From contig NZ_WAAU01000012.1 of NCBI RefSeq assembly GCF_008806755.1, forward strand, positions 62,220-126,219: 64,000 nucleotides of DNA, in the 5' to 3' direction. The notes below the pieces were generated by a model. It saw only the letters and a list, made by a program, of their open reading frames with translations, ran no database searches and was not told where the DNA came from. This DNA comes from Tenacibaculum aiptasiae. GTDB taxonomy: Bacteria; Bacteroidota; Bacteroidia; Flavobacteriales; Flavobacteriaceae. The position numbers and the translations under genes are program-made. Shown one piece after another: positions 43,194-53,744 of this stretch; position 1 is the stretch's first letter; the number at the start of each line of letters is the position of its first letter.

Positions 43194-46112
43194 ATGAAAA
43201 ATTTAAAATTATTGTTCAGTGGAATTCTACTACTTTCCTCTATAACAATGTTTGCCCAACAAACTGTTACAGGTAAAGTTACAGAAAAAGACACGGGTGA
43301 ACCTTTACCCGGTGTAAGTATTATCATAAAGGGGACAATTAAAGGTATTGAAACCGACTTTGATGGTAATTATAGTATTCAAAATGTTAAACCTACAGAT
43401 GTTCTAATCTATTCATTTATAGGTTTAAAAACAAAAGAAGTTTTAGTAGGTGATCAAACCTTAATCAATGTTTCGTTAGAAAACGACAACCAAAACTTAG
43501 ATGAAGTTGTTGTAGTTGGTTACGGTACCACTACTGTAAAAGATGCTACAGGTTCTGTAGAAGCTATTACAGCAAAAGACTTTACAAAAGGTAATGTTGT
43601 AACTCCAGAAAATTTATTAAGCGGACGTGTTTCTGGTGTAGAAATTAAAACAAGTGGTGCGCCAGGTTCTGGTTCTCAAATTACCATTCGTGGAGGTTCT
43701 TCTATTTCAGCTTCTAATGCTCCTTTAATAGTAATTGATGGTTTACCTATTGAAGAAAATAGCGTAGCTGGTTCTCGTGGTGTTTTAGCGAATATAAACC
43801 CAAATGATATTGAATCATTCTCTGTATTAAAAGATGCTTCTGCTACTGCTATTTATGGTTCTCGTGCCTCTAATGGTGTAATCATTATTACAACTAAAAA
43901 AGGTAAGAGAGATTTCACTTTAGATTTAGATTATCAATTTACTTATGGTGAAATTAGAGATAGAATTAATGTTTTTTCTGCTGATGCATTTAGAAACTTA
44001 ATTCAACAAAGAAGACCTCAAGATGCTAGTTTATTGGGTAATGCTAATACTAATTGGCAAAACGAAATTTTTAGAACTACAGGTTCTTCTTTAACCAACC
44101 TAACAGCTAAAGGTCAAATCTTTGGAGCTATCCCTACAAGGTTATCTCTAGGTTTCGCTAGTCAGGAAGGTAACATACTAACTTCTAATTTTGATAGAAA
44201 AACTATATCGTTATCGATGAATCCTTCTTTATTAGATGATCACTTAAAAATTAACTTAAATTACAACAGAAACTTCGAGGATAGTAGATTTGGTGATGCT
44301 GGTCAAATTGGAGCCGCATTGCGTTACGATCCTACACAACCAGTATATGATGCTAGTTCTCCTTTTGGTGGTTTTTACCAACACAGAAACGGAAACTTAG
44401 TTTTAAACGGTACTCAAAACCCTGTTGCTGCATTATTATTAGCTAATAGTAGAGGTAAAGTATTTAGACACTTTGGAAACTTAAACCTTGATTATAAACT
44501 TCACTTTTTTCCTGATTTAAGAGCAGTTATTAATGTTGGTTTTGATAAAGCTGAAGGGCAAACAACATATACAAACCCATATGATATTGGAAATGCCGAT
44601 GAAACATTACGTTTTGCTGGTATTAACTCTTCAGGGTACTCTGAAAGAAGTAACCAATTATTAGATGGTTATTTAAATTATACTAAAGAATTAGAAAAGG
44701 TAAACTTAGACGTTACAGCAGGTTATTCTTATCAAAAATTCAAAAACTTTGGTGGTGACTCTGGAAACACATCAAACCCTGATTCTTTTGCCACTACTTT
44801 TGCTGACCCTAATGTTGTAAACATTGGTTTCTTTGGTAGGGTGAAAGTTGACTTTTTAGATAAATATTTACTTACTTTAAACTATCGTAGAGATGGAACT
44901 TCACGTTTTAGTAATGATAATCGATGGGGAGACTTTGGGGGTGCTGCTTTAGCTTGGAAAGTAAGTGAAGAAAACTTCTTAAAAAATTCAAAAATATTAT
45001 CTAACTTAAAATTAAGAGTTAGTTATGGTTTAACAGGACAACAAAACTTACCAGGAGTAAATGATGTTTATTTAAATAGATATCGTTTCGGAAACCAGAA
45101 TTCTCAATTCCAATTTGGAAATAATGTTATCAAAGCAACAATTCCATCAGTTATAAACCCTAACTTAAAATGGGAAGAAACAGCTACATTAGAATTTGGT
45201 ATTGATTATGGGTTATTTAATAATAGATTTGACGGTTCCTTAAACTATTTTAATAAAAAGTCAACGGATTTATTATTTAGAACTAATTTACCTGATGGTA
45301 CCAACTTTAGTAATCGAGTTGTACAAAATGTTGGAGATTTAGACATTAAAGGTATCGAATTTACTCTTAATGGTGATATTTTAAAAACTGAAGATATTAA
45401 TTGGAATTTTACTTCTAATGTTACATATCTTGATAGAAAAATTACTGCTTTAGCTAATAATAGTGATATTAGAACTGGAGGTACTGCTGGTGGAACGGGA
45501 AATACTATCCAACTTTTAAGAGAAGGATTTGCTCCAAATTCTTTTTACGTGTTTAAACAACTATATAACAATGCTGGAAAACCTATTGAAGGAGCTTACG
45601 CTGACCTAAATGGTGATGGAATTATAAATGATAACGATCGTTATTTAAAAGAAAGTCCAGATGCTGATTTACTTTTAGGTTTCCAATCTAATTTTAACTA
45701 TAAGAATTTTGATTTATCTTTTAACTTAAGGGCTAGCATTGGTAATTATGTTTATAATAACGTAAATTCAGCAAGGGCTCAATATGCATTTTTACAAGAT
45801 AATGCAGTACTAGGTAATATACCTACTTCAGTTTTAGCAACTGATTTTGTAAATACTTCAGATGTTTTAAACTCTGATATTTTCATAGAAAATGCATCCT
45901 TCTTAAGAATGGATAATATAACTATTGGTTATACATTTGATAGACCTATTAAAAAGTTTTCTAAAAATAGTATTCGTATTTGGGCTGGAATGCAAAATGT
46001 ATTTACCATTACAAACTATAGTGGTTTAGACCCTGAAGTATTTGGAGGAATTGATAATACTATTTATCCAAGACCTAGAAACTTCCTTATCGGTACTAAT
46101 ATTAAATTTTAA
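43194..46112 (+). CDS. susC: SusC-like TonB-dependent outer-membrane receptor
   Basis: 972 residues. The signal peptide ends at MFAQ (about 22). A carboxypeptidase-regulatory-like domain follows (about 25-100, VTGKVTEKDTGEPLPGVSI), then DEVVVVGYGT, the plug domain (LLSGRVSGVEIKTSG, PLIVIDGLPI, IYGSRASNGVIIITTKKG) and a 22-strand barrel. There is no FecR-interacting extension. It imports maltooligosaccharides across the outer membrane with TonB energy, together with the lipoprotein encoded by the next gene. The operator upstream and the amylase genes downstream define the substrate as starch-like glucan. Confidence 0.96.
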   Translation: MKNLKLLFSGILLLSSITMFAQQTVTGKVTEKDTGEPLPGVSIIIKGTIKGIETDFDGNYSIQNVKPTDVLIYSFIGLKTKEVLVGDQTLINVSLENDNQNLDEVVVVGYGTTTVKDATGSVEAITAKDFTKGNVVTPENLLSGRVSGVEIKTSGAPGSGSQITIRGGSSISASNAPLIVIDGLPIEENSVAGSRGVLANINPNDIESFSVLKDASATAIYGSRASNGVIIITTKKGKRDFTLDLDYQFTYGEIRDRINVFSADAFRNLIQQRRPQDASLLGNANTNWQNEIFRTTGSSLTNLTAKGQIFGAIPTRLSLGFASQEGNILTSNFDRKTISLSMNPSLLDDHLKINLNYNRNFEDSRFGDAGQIGAALRYDPTQPVYDASSPFGGFYQHRNGNLVLNGTQNPVAALLLANSRGKVFRHFGNLNLDYKLHFFPDLRAVINVGFDKAEGQTTYTNPYDIGNADETLRFAGINSSGYSERSNQLLDGYLNYTKELEKVNLDVTAGYSYQKFKNFGGDSGNTSNPDSFATTFADPNVVNIGFFGRVKVDFLDKYLLTLNYRRDGTSRFSNDNRWGDFGGAALAWKVSEENFLKNSKILSNLKLRVSYGLTGQQNLPGVNDVYLNRYRFGNQNSQFQFGNNVIKATIPSVINPNLKWEETATLEFGIDYGLFNNRFDGSLNYFNKKSTDLLFRTNLPDGTNFSNRVVQNVGDLDIKGIEFTLNGDILKTEDINWNFTSNVTYLDRKITALANNSDIRTGGTAGGTGNTIQLLREGFAPNSFYVFKQLYNNAGKPIEGAYADLNGDGIINDNDRYLKESPDADLLLGFQSNFNYKNFDLSFNLRASIGNYVYNNVNSARAQYAFLQDNAVLGNIPTSVLATDFVNTSDVLNSDIFIENASFLRMDNITIGYTFDRPIKKFSKNSIRIWAGMQNVFTITNYSGLDPEVFGGIDNTIYPRPRNFLIGTNIKF

Positions 46113-46122
46113 TACTAAAAAA

Positions 46123-47733
46123 ATGAAAAAATATATTCAATCAATAAAGTTCATAGCTTTCTTAGTAAGTATAGCTTTGGTTGTTTCTTCGTGTACTAAA
46201 GATTTAAATATTACACCACAAGACGATCAAACTGTATTAGGTGAAGAATTATTTAAAAACGAAAGTGCCTATAAAGAAGTTTTAGCAGGTATTTATGCTA
46301 ACTTATCTTTAACTGGTGTAGATGGTGCTGGAAGTTCTAATGTAGAAGGTTTAGATGCAGGTACAAGTCAATATGGTCGTGTATTAGTATACTTACAAAC
46401 TTTATCTGCCGATCAAATGATTTGGTCATACGAAAACGATCCTGGTACAAGAGAAATTCAACGTAACATATGGACAGCTCAAAACCCTTTATTCCTTGGT
46501 TTCTTTGGTAGAGCTACCCTTTCTGTTTCTTTTGCTAATGGTTTTTTAAGAGAAACTACGGATGCTAAATTAGATTCTAGAAATGTTTCAACTGCGACAA
46601 GAGCAGAGATTAAAACTTTTCGTGCTGAGGCTAGATTATTAAGAGCACTATCTTACTATCATTTAATGGATTTATTTGGAAAGGCTCCAATGGTAGTTGA
46701 AACTGACCCTGTTGTTAATTTTAATCCACCACAAGCAGATAGAACTACTCTTTTTACTTTTATAGAAAGTGAATTAAATGCTATTGAAGCTGATTTAATG
46801 GACCCAATGGCAAACGAATATGGGCGTGCTGACAAAGGTGTCGCATGGATGATATTAGCTAAAATGTACTTAAATGCAGAAGTATATATTGCTCAAAATA
46901 AATATACTGAATGTTTAACAAACCTTAATAAATTAATTAATGGTGGTTATACCTTAGCTCCTAATTACCTAAACAATTTCATGGCAGATAACAATACTAA
47001 TCCTGCAAGAAATGAAATTATTTTCCCTTTAATTTCTGATGGAATTACAACTCAAAACTTTGGTCCAACAACTGTTATGGTTAATGGAGAAGTTGGTAGT
47101 ATTGAAGCAAACGGAGTTTCGTTAGGTGTTGGTGCCGGCGGATGGGGAGGTGCTTTAAGAGTAAGAAAGCAATTTGCCGACTTATTTAACAGTGGTGTTT
47201 TTAATAACGATACAAGAAACACATTAATTACAGCACAAAGAGATGTAAATATTAATGATATATCAGATCAAGATCAAGGATATATTATTGCTAAATATTC
47301 TAACCGTACTTCAACTGGGGTTCAAGGTAGTAATCAAACGTTTGTAGATACCGATTTCCCATTATTTAGACTTGCAGATGTATATTTAATGTATGCAGAA
47401 GCGGTATTAAGAGGTGGTAATGGAGGTACAAATACAGATGCTGTTAACTATGTTAATCAGTTAAGAACACGTGCAAACAACCCACAAACAATTACCGCTG
47501 CTGAATTAACTTTAGATTTTATTTTAGACGAAAGAGCTCGTGAATTACATTGGGAAGCTCACAGAAGACAAGATTTAATTCGTTTTGGAAAATTTACAGG
47601 AGGAAACTATAATTGGGCATGGAAAGGAAATGCTAGTAATGGTATTTCTATCCCTAACCACATGAATGTGTATCCTATTCCTAGCAGTAGTTTAGCTTCA
47701 AATCCTAACTTAACTCAAAATACTGGATACTAA
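46123..47733 (+). CDS. susD: SusD-like starch-binding lipoprotein
   Basis: 536 residues from the ATG at 46123. The reading frame is open further upstream, inside susC, but the signal peptide and lipobox (VVSSC, Cys about 23) fit this start, 10 nt after the susC stop. The helical TPR-like SusD fold is indicated by FRAEARLLRALSYYHLMDLFG and RLADVYLMYAEAVLRGG, and by the C-terminal ILDERARELHWEAHRRQDLIRFG. It forms the lid of the SusC transporter and binds the glucan on the cell surface. Confidence 0.96.
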   Translation: MKKYIQSIKFIAFLVSIALVVSSCTKDLNITPQDDQTVLGEELFKNESAYKEVLAGIYANLSLTGVDGAGSSNVEGLDAGTSQYGRVLVYLQTLSADQMIWSYENDPGTREIQRNIWTAQNPLFLGFFGRATLSVSFANGFLRETTDAKLDSRNVSTATRAEIKTFRAEARLLRALSYYHLMDLFGKAPMVVETDPVVNFNPPQADRTTLFTFIESELNAIEADLMDPMANEYGRADKGVAWMILAKMYLNAEVYIAQNKYTECLTNLNKLINGGYTLAPNYLNNFMADNNTNPARNEIIFPLISDGITTQNFGPTTVMVNGEVGSIEANGVSLGVGAGGWGGALRVRKQFADLFNSGVFNNDTRNTLITAQRDVNINDISDQDQGYIIAKYSNRTSTGVQGSNQTFVDTDFPLFRLADVYLMYAEAVLRGGNGGTNTDAVNYVNQLRTRANNPQTITAAELTLDFILDERARELHWEAHRRQDLIRFGKFTGGNYNWAWKGNASNGISIPNHMNVYPIPSSSLASNPNLTQNTGY

Positions 47734-47751
47734 TATTTGAAAACATTAATT

Positions 47752-48873
47752 ATGAAAAATAAATTTTTAAAACTAACAAGTTTAGTCATTGCATTAGTTA
47801 CACTTAGTGTATTTAATGCTTGTGATGATACTTCAGATATATTTACAGTATCCGATGGAACTGCATCAGTTTTAGCCGATGTTAGTATAAATAAAATCAC
47901 ATTAGATCCTGTTAACACTACTACTCCAGCGTTAACTTTGAATTGGACTAATGCCAATTATGGACAACAAACAGCTATTAATTATGCCATACAATTCTCT
48001 AGTGATGAAGCTTTTACATCTCCTGTAACTGCTACAACATTAACGGGGAAAAACGATGTAACTTTTTCTATGGCTGAATTAAATTCTGCTGCAGGAAATG
48101 CAGGTTTAAATCCTTTTGAGTGGAATACTATATATGTAAGAGTCGTTTCTTCACTAGGAACTCAAAATGGAAATCCTATAAATTCTAACACTATTAATTT
48201 AATGGTTTATCCATACTTTAACTATGTGTTTAAAGATTATTATTTAGTAGGAAATGCAACTGCTGCAGATTGGAATAACAATAATAATAATCCAGCACTA
48301 TTCCGTAACCCTAACGATGAAAACGAATACACTTATACAGCTTATTTTGGAGCAGGTGAATTTAAGATTCTTGAAACAAAAGGTTTATGGCAACCTCAAT
48401 GGGGTACAAACGATGGTGTATTAGCAGGTGGAGAATATTCTGGAACAATTGAAGTAAATCCAGGCGGAGGTACCGATCCAGGTACATTCCCTGCTAATAA
48501 CAATGGTATAACAGCTGGTTTTTATACGTTTACAATCAACTTTGCTAGCAAGAAATATTCTTTTAAATCATATGATGCATCAGGAGTAACTAGCCCTGCT
48601 TCATTAGCTTTACAAGGTTCTGCTGTAACAGCCTCTACTCCATTAACTGCATTAACTTTTGATGGACATATTTGGAATGTTAGCAACGTTCATTTAACTC
48701 CTGGTAATTTAAAATTTGTAACTGGAGCTGGAGCTTCTTGGGGAAGTAATACTTCATTTTCAGGAACTGCCACTAATGGAGGAGCAGATATTCCTGTAGT
48801 GGTTGAAGATGATTACGATGTTTGGTTTAATGATTTAACAGGAGAATACATCCTTGTTCCATTAAACTTATAA
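47752..48873 (+). CDS. susE: SusE-like surface glycan-binding lipoprotein
   Basis: 373 residues from the ATG at 47752; an upstream in-frame TTG at 47737 is less likely. The lipobox is VFNAC. The N-terminal SusE domain (about 35-155, ALTLNWTNANYG, INYAIQFSSDE) is followed by two starch-binding-like modules (YYLVGNATAADWNNN ... WQPQWGTNDG, and LALQGSAVTAST ... GASWGSNTSF). Aromatic pairs in these modules usually stack on glucose rings. It is an outer-surface protein helping SusCD to collect alpha-glucans, 18 nt after susD. Confidence 0.88.
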   Translation: MKNKFLKLTSLVIALVTLSVFNACDDTSDIFTVSDGTASVLADVSINKITLDPVNTTTPALTLNWTNANYGQQTAINYAIQFSSDEAFTSPVTATTLTGKNDVTFSMAELNSAAGNAGLNPFEWNTIYVRVVSSLGTQNGNPINSNTINLMVYPYFNYVFKDYYLVGNATAADWNNNNNNPALFRNPNDENEYTYTAYFGAGEFKILETKGLWQPQWGTNDGVLAGGEYSGTIEVNPGGGTDPGTFPANNNGITAGFYTFTINFASKKYSFKSYDASGVTSPASLALQGSAVTASTPLTALTFDGHIWNVSNVHLTPGNLKFVTGAGASWGSNTSFSGTATNGGADIPVVVEDDYDVWFNDLTGEYILVPLNL

Positions 48874-48903
48874 AAAATAGATTTTAACATAATCACAATA
48901 AAA

Positions 48904-50577
48904 ATGAAATATTTACATAAATTAAGTCTGATATTAATAGCTTTTACGCTAATATTCAGCTCTTGTGATACAGAAGAAAGTTTAAATATTGTTACTCCAG
49001 AAGCTAAATTTGTATTAAACACTCCTGGAATTTCAAATGTGTTTTTAAACTTTTCTTTACCTGACAACCCTGCCTTTACTATTACTTGGATTGATGAAGT
49101 TACAGGAAGTTCAGAATACATGGTAGAAATGGCTTTAGAAGATACTTTTGCTAGTCCTGTACTTTTAGGAACTACAGACAAAAATAGTTTTTCAATGACA
49201 GTATCTGAATTCAATACTGTTTTAAGCAACGCAAATATTAAATCATTTACAGAAACTGGTGTTTATATCAGATTAAAAGCAGGAAGTGAAACCTCTAATA
49301 CTATTTTATTACAAGTATCTAAATTTGCTGTAAAAGTTCCTGTAATAACTAGTCCTGATAATTCTTTTACTAAAGTATTATCTGATGCGGACCCTAGTTT
49401 AACTGCATTAACAATTAACTGGGACGACCCAGAAGCAGCTGATAATAGTAGTGTTAAAATTACTTATGAAGTAGAAATGGCACTTGGAGGAACTAATTTT
49501 GCTACCGTTAGCAATATTGGATCAACAGAAAATAAATCTTTTGAAATTTCTCATGAAGCTTTAAATGATGCTGTAATTGCTGCTGGTGGAGTTGCTAATA
49601 CTGCTGCTAATTTTGATTTCAGAATAAAAGCAGTTGCTAAAACAGCTTCAGGAGATTTATCTAGAACATCTGAAATGATTACTATTTCATTAACTCCATA
49701 TAAAGGTGCTGTACCAGATAACTTATTTATGGTAGGTTCCCACAATGGATGGAATAATGCTGATGCTACTCAAAAGTTTTATAATGATGGAAACGGTGTA
49801 TTTTCAAGAGTACAAATGTTCAATGCAAATGATGAGTTTAAAATGCTACCAACTTCAGGATCTTGGGATGGAGACTGGGGAGAAGACCCAACTAATGCTG
49901 GTAAAATAGTACAAGATGGTGAACAAAACATTAAAGTTACTGATGCAGGAAACTATATCGTTATTATCGATTTTAACACATTAAGTTTTAAGCTTTCTAA
50001 AATAGATAACTTATACATGGTTGGAGCTCATAATGGATGGAATAATGCAGATGCTACACAGCAATTCAACACTTCAGGAAATGGAGTATTCACAAGAATC
50101 CAAACTTTTTCTGCAGGTGATGAATTTAAAATGTTACCAACTTCAGGGTCTTGGGATGGTGATTGGGGAGAAAACAAAAATTCTTCAGGAAAAATCATCC
50201 AAGACGATGAACAAAATATAAAAGTTGCTGATGCTGGTACTTATATGGTAACTGTAGATTTCAATGACTTATCATATTCATTAGTAACTGTTCCTGCCGC
50301 ATTACATTTAGTAGGATCTATTAATGGATGGGATAACACTACTGCTGCTCCATTTACAAAAGTTTCAGAAGGAGTTTTTGAAATTAATCAAGTATTAACT
50401 GCTACTGATGAATTTAAATTTTTACCAATGCAAGGATCTTGGAATAACGATTGGGGTGAAAGCTCTAAATATCCAGGAATGATTGTTAGAGATGGTGAAA
50501 GCAATGTTAAATCACCAGGAAATGGTACATATAAAATTACTGTAGATTTTAACAAAGGTACAGTAACTGTTGAATAA
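48904..50577 (+). CDS. SusF/SusE-like lipoprotein with three tandem starch-binding modules
   Basis: 557 residues. The lipobox is IFSSC (Cys21). Two beta-sandwich SusE-type domains cover about 28-265. Three starch-binding modules follow at about 272-366, 368-461 and 466-557. Each has the pattern (M/L)VGS-HNGW, a GNGVF or EGVF turn, DEFKMLP, GSWDGDWGE and a closing VDFN strand. Modules 1 and 2 are nearly identical at protein and DNA level, which indicates a recent duplication; module 3 is older. It is a surface-exposed glucan binder. A strong terminator follows this gene, ending the SusCDEF unit before the secreted amylase. Confidence 0.88.
   Translation: MKYLHKLSLILIAFTLIFSSCDTEESLNIVTPEAKFVLNTPGISNVFLNFSLPDNPAFTITWIDEVTGSSEYMVEMALEDTFASPVLLGTTDKNSFSMTVSEFNTVLSNANIKSFTETGVYIRLKAGSETSNTILLQVSKFAVKVPVITSPDNSFTKVLSDADPSLTALTINWDDPEAADNSSVKITYEVEMALGGTNFATVSNIGSTENKSFEISHEALNDAVIAAGGVANTAANFDFRIKAVAKTASGDLSRTSEMITISLTPYKGAVPDNLFMVGSHNGWNNADATQKFYNDGNGVFSRVQMFNANDEFKMLPTSGSWDGDWGEDPTNAGKIVQDGEQNIKVTDAGNYIVIIDFNTLSFKLSKIDNLYMVGAHNGWNNADATQQFNTSGNGVFTRIQTFSAGDEFKMLPTSGSWDGDWGENKNSSGKIIQDDEQNIKVADAGTYMVTVDFNDLSYSLVTVPAALHLVGSINGWDNTTAAPFTKVSEGVFEINQVLTATDEFKFLPMQGSWNNDWGESSKYPGMIVRDGESNVKSPGNGTYKITVDFNKGTVTVE
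49717..50574 (+). repeat. Three tandem module repeats within the SusF-like gene
   Basis: Coding repeats of about 288 bp begin near 49717, 50005 and 50299. The first two share long nearly identical stretches such as AATGGATGGAATAATGC. Confidence 0.75.
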
Positions 50578-50586
50578 TTTTTTGAA

Positions 50587-50616
50587 AAGGCTGGTTTACA
50601 AACTAAACCAGCCTTT
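50587..50616 (+). terminator. Terminator between the SusF-like gene and secreted GH13
   Basis: The 12-bp stem AAGGCTGGTTTA / TAAACCAGCCTT has a 5-nt loop and is followed by TTCTTTTTCT. The next start codon is only about 20 nt away, so it probably acts by partial read-through. Confidence 0.85.
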
Positions 50617-50636
50617 TCTTTTTCTACCAAATTACA

Positions 50637-53600
50637 ATGAAAAAAATCCTACTATCCCTTTTTACATTTATAGCATCAATAAATTTGTTTTCTCAACAAC
50701 AAAACATTGATTTTGCTATAAATCCAAATACGTTTAATGAAACAGATGATATAACAATTACTTTTTCAAATATAAATCCTGCAACATGGGGTGTTACTGA
50801 TTTATATTTATGGAGCTGGTCATACGATACAAATGATTTAAATTCAATGGATGCTCCAAATAATGGTACTTGGACAAACTCTAATGAAGCTCAAAAACTA
50901 ACAAACAATAACAACGGAACATATTCAATTACATTAAAACCAACTACATTTTACAACAGAACTGGTATTGGTAAAATAGGTTTTTTAGTAAAAGCAAAAG
51001 ATGGTTCTGGAGATAAAAAATCGCAAGATATGTATGCTGAAGTTGGTGCTGCAACACCAGACCCAACTGTAACTGAAGCAACATTACCTAGTGGAATGAA
51101 AGATGGGCTAAACTTAGATCCTAATGACAACACTAAAGCTACTTTTGTACTATATGCTCCGCAAAAAAAGTTTGTAAATCTTATTGGAAGCTTTAATAAT
51201 TGGCAAAGAGACGATGTAAACTACCTATTAAAAAAAGACAGTGCTAAAGACCGTTTTTGGATTGAAGTAACAAACTTAACTCCTCAAACAAATATCACCT
51301 ATCAATACTTAGTAGATGGTGATTTAAGAATAGCTGACCCCTACTCTACCACAATATTAGATCAGAATAATGATTCTAGTATAAATGCTACAACTTATCC
51401 GAATTTACCAGCATATCCAACAGGAAAAACAGAACATGCTGTATCCTTATTCAAAACAGGAGAAGCTGCTTATAATTGGCAAATTACCAACTTTACAAAA
51501 CCAGCTAGAACAGATTTAGTAATCTACGAACTACTAATAAGAGATTTTGATCAATTACATAGTTTTGATGCTGTAAAAAACCGTTTAGATTACATCCAAA
51601 ATTTAGGAGTTAATGTAATCGAATTAATGCCTGTTAGTGAATTTGATGGAAATGAATCATGGGGATATAATCCTTCCTTTCATATGGCATTGGATAAATA
51701 TTATGGAACAAAAGAAGCGTTTAAGCAATTTATTGATGAGTGTCATAAACGTGGAATTGCTGTCATTTTAGATGTAGTTTATAACCATGCTACAGGGCAA
51801 AACCCATATTTCAGAATGTGGAATACAAGTAACGGTGGTTACGGAGGTCAACCAGCAGCAGATAGTCCTTTCTTTAATGTTTCTGCAAAACATTCATTCA
51901 ATGTTTTCAATGACTTTAATCATAGCAAACAAGCTACAAAAGATTATGTAAAAAGAACCTCTCAATACTGGATTGACGAATTTAAAATTGATGGATTCCG
52001 TTGGGATTTGACCAAAGGTTTTACTCAAAATTGTTCAGATGGTAACGATTCTTGTACTAATGCATATCAAGCAGACAGAGTTGCTGTCTTAAAAGAATAT
52101 GCCGATTACCAATGGGAAAAAGATGCTGATTTCTATGTTATTTTCGAACATTTAGGAACAAATCAAGAAGAAACCGAATGGGTTAATTATCGTTTAAACG
52201 AAGGAAAAGGTATTATGTTTTGGAGCAATTTAAATCATCAATATAATGAAGCTACATTAGGATATCATGATAGTGGAAAATCAGATTTTTCTTGGATAGA
52301 TTACCGCAAAAGAAACTGGACTACTCCTGCTAACATTTCTTATATGGAAAGTCATGATGAGGAACGCTTAATGTATAAAAACTTACAGTTTGGTAATTCG
52401 AACGGAAGTTATAGTGTTAAGAATTTAGCAACAGCATTAGAAAGAATGAAATTAGCTGGTGCGTTTTATTTTACCATACCAGGTCCTAAAATGATTTGGC
52501 AATTTGGTGAATTAGGTTATGACATAAGTATTGAAGAAAATGGTAGAACTGGTAACAAACCTATTCTTTGGAATTATGAAAACGAGCCTAATAGAAAAGC
52601 TATTTATGATACTTGGAAAGATTTAATCAAATTAAAAAATGGAGAACCTATTTTTAAAACTGGAGATTTTACTTTAGACGTTTCCGAAACTACAGGTTTA
52701 AAAACTATCCATTTAACACAAGGTTCTGCTACAGGTAATGAAGTTAAATATGTTACTATTATTGGTAATTTTGGAGTTACAACACAATCAATAAATCCAA
52801 AATTTCAAGAAACTGGTGATTGGTATGAGTTTTTAAATAACAACTTAAAAACAACTATTACTGATGTTAATGGGTTAATTTCACTGGCGCCAGGAGAATT
52901 TAAAATCTTTGGTAATAATCCTTCTAGTTTATTTGCGAATAATGATACTGATGGTGATGGTGTTTTAAATAGTGATGATAACTGTCCAAATACTCCTGCA
53001 GGAGCTAAAGTAGATGTTTTTGGTTGTGAAATATTTACCTTACCTGCAAACAACTTTTCTTTACAAGTTTTAAGTGAAACCTGTAGAACTAGTAACAATG
53101 GTAGTATTATAATTTCTGCTCAGAAGAATTTAAACTACACAGCAACACTTACTGGTAATTCAGTTTCTTTAACTAAAACATTTACTACAACACATACTTT
53201 TGAAAATCTTTCAGCTGCAACTTATGAAGTTTGCATTACTGTAGATGGGCAACCTAATTATAAAATATGTTTTAATTCAGTTATTACTGAACCAGAAGAT
53301 ATTACGGTTGTTTCTAAAATTGCAAAGGAAAGTAATACTGTTGAGCTTAAATTAGACGGTAGTAAAAACTATAATATTACGCTGAATGATGAAACTTATA
53401 AAACATCAAACTCGTTTATAGAATTACCTCTTTTACAAGGAAAGAATACATTAAAAGTTGTGGGGGATAAAGATTGTCAAGGAATTTTTGAAAAAACAAT
53501 TTATTTAGGTGAAGAAATTAGCACTTTCCCTAACCCATCAACTACTCATATTAATGTTTATTTAGGTACTTTAAAAGAAAAAGCATCAATAGATATATAT

Positions 53601-53744
53601 GCGTTAAATGGAAGTTTAATTTATCAAACATCAGCAAATTCTGAAACAAAAAGAATCGATGTTTCGGATTTAGCTAAAGGAATGTACATCTTATATGTAA
53701 CAAAAAACAATGAAAGTAAATCGTTTAAAATAATTAAAGAATAA
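50637..53744 (+). CDS. T9SS-secreted GH13 alpha-amylase
   Basis: 1035 residues. The signal peptide is about 1-19 (NLFSQ). A starch-binding-like sandwich (about 25-140) precedes a CBM48-like domain (about 160-265, FVLYAPQKKFVNLIGSFNNW). GH13 follows with VIYELLIRDF, ILDVVYNHATG, the nucleophile Asp in DGFRWDLTKGF, the acid/base Glu in VIFEHLG and Asp in ESHDEER. Then come a thrombospondin-3-like calcium motif (NDTDGDGVLNSDDNCPN, about 763), a beta domain and a type A T9SS sorting domain (FPNPSTTHINVYL ... GMYILYVTKN). It is the extracellular enzyme that first attacks starch. Its start lies 20 nt past a strong terminator and it overlaps the next gene by one base (TAATG). Confidence 0.93.
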   Translation: MKKILLSLFTFIASINLFSQQQNIDFAINPNTFNETDDITITFSNINPATWGVTDLYLWSWSYDTNDLNSMDAPNNGTWTNSNEAQKLTNNNNGTYSITLKPTTFYNRTGIGKIGFLVKAKDGSGDKKSQDMYAEVGAATPDPTVTEATLPSGMKDGLNLDPNDNTKATFVLYAPQKKFVNLIGSFNNWQRDDVNYLLKKDSAKDRFWIEVTNLTPQTNITYQYLVDGDLRIADPYSTTILDQNNDSSINATTYPNLPAYPTGKTEHAVSLFKTGEAAYNWQITNFTKPARTDLVIYELLIRDFDQLHSFDAVKNRLDYIQNLGVNVIELMPVSEFDGNESWGYNPSFHMALDKYYGTKEAFKQFIDECHKRGIAVILDVVYNHATGQNPYFRMWNTSNGGYGGQPAADSPFFNVSAKHSFNVFNDFNHSKQATKDYVKRTSQYWIDEFKIDGFRWDLTKGFTQNCSDGNDSCTNAYQADRVAVLKEYADYQWEKDADFYVIFEHLGTNQEETEWVNYRLNEGKGIMFWSNLNHQYNEATLGYHDSGKSDFSWIDYRKRNWTTPANISYMESHDEERLMYKNLQFGNSNGSYSVKNLATALERMKLAGAFYFTIPGPKMIWQFGELGYDISIEENGRTGNKPILWNYENEPNRKAIYDTWKDLIKLKNGEPIFKTGDFTLDVSETTGLKTIHLTQGSATGNEVKYVTIIGNFGVTTQSINPKFQETGDWYEFLNNNLKTTITDVNGLISLAPGEFKIFGNNPSSLFANNDTDGDGVLNSDDNCPNTPAGAKVDVFGCEIFTLPANNFSLQVLSETCRTSNNGSIIISAQKNLNYTATLTGNSVSLTKTFTTTHTFENLSAATYEVCITVDGQPNYKICFNSVITEPEDITVVSKIAKESNTVELKLDGSKNYNITLNDETYKTSNSFIELPLLQGKNTLKVVGDKDCQGIFEKTIYLGEEISTFPNPSTTHINVYLGTLKEKASIDIYALNGSLIYQTSANSETKRIDVSDLAKGMYILYVTKNNESKSFKIIKE

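Noticed and set aside
46042..46122. N-terminal extension of the SusD frame inside susC
   Set aside because: It would place the lipoprotein signal 27 residues from the N-terminus; the ATG at 46123 gives a normal signal peptide and lipobox.
47737..47751. TTG start for the SusE-like protein
   Set aside because: It adds five residues before a canonical signal peptide; the ATG at 47752 is better placed.
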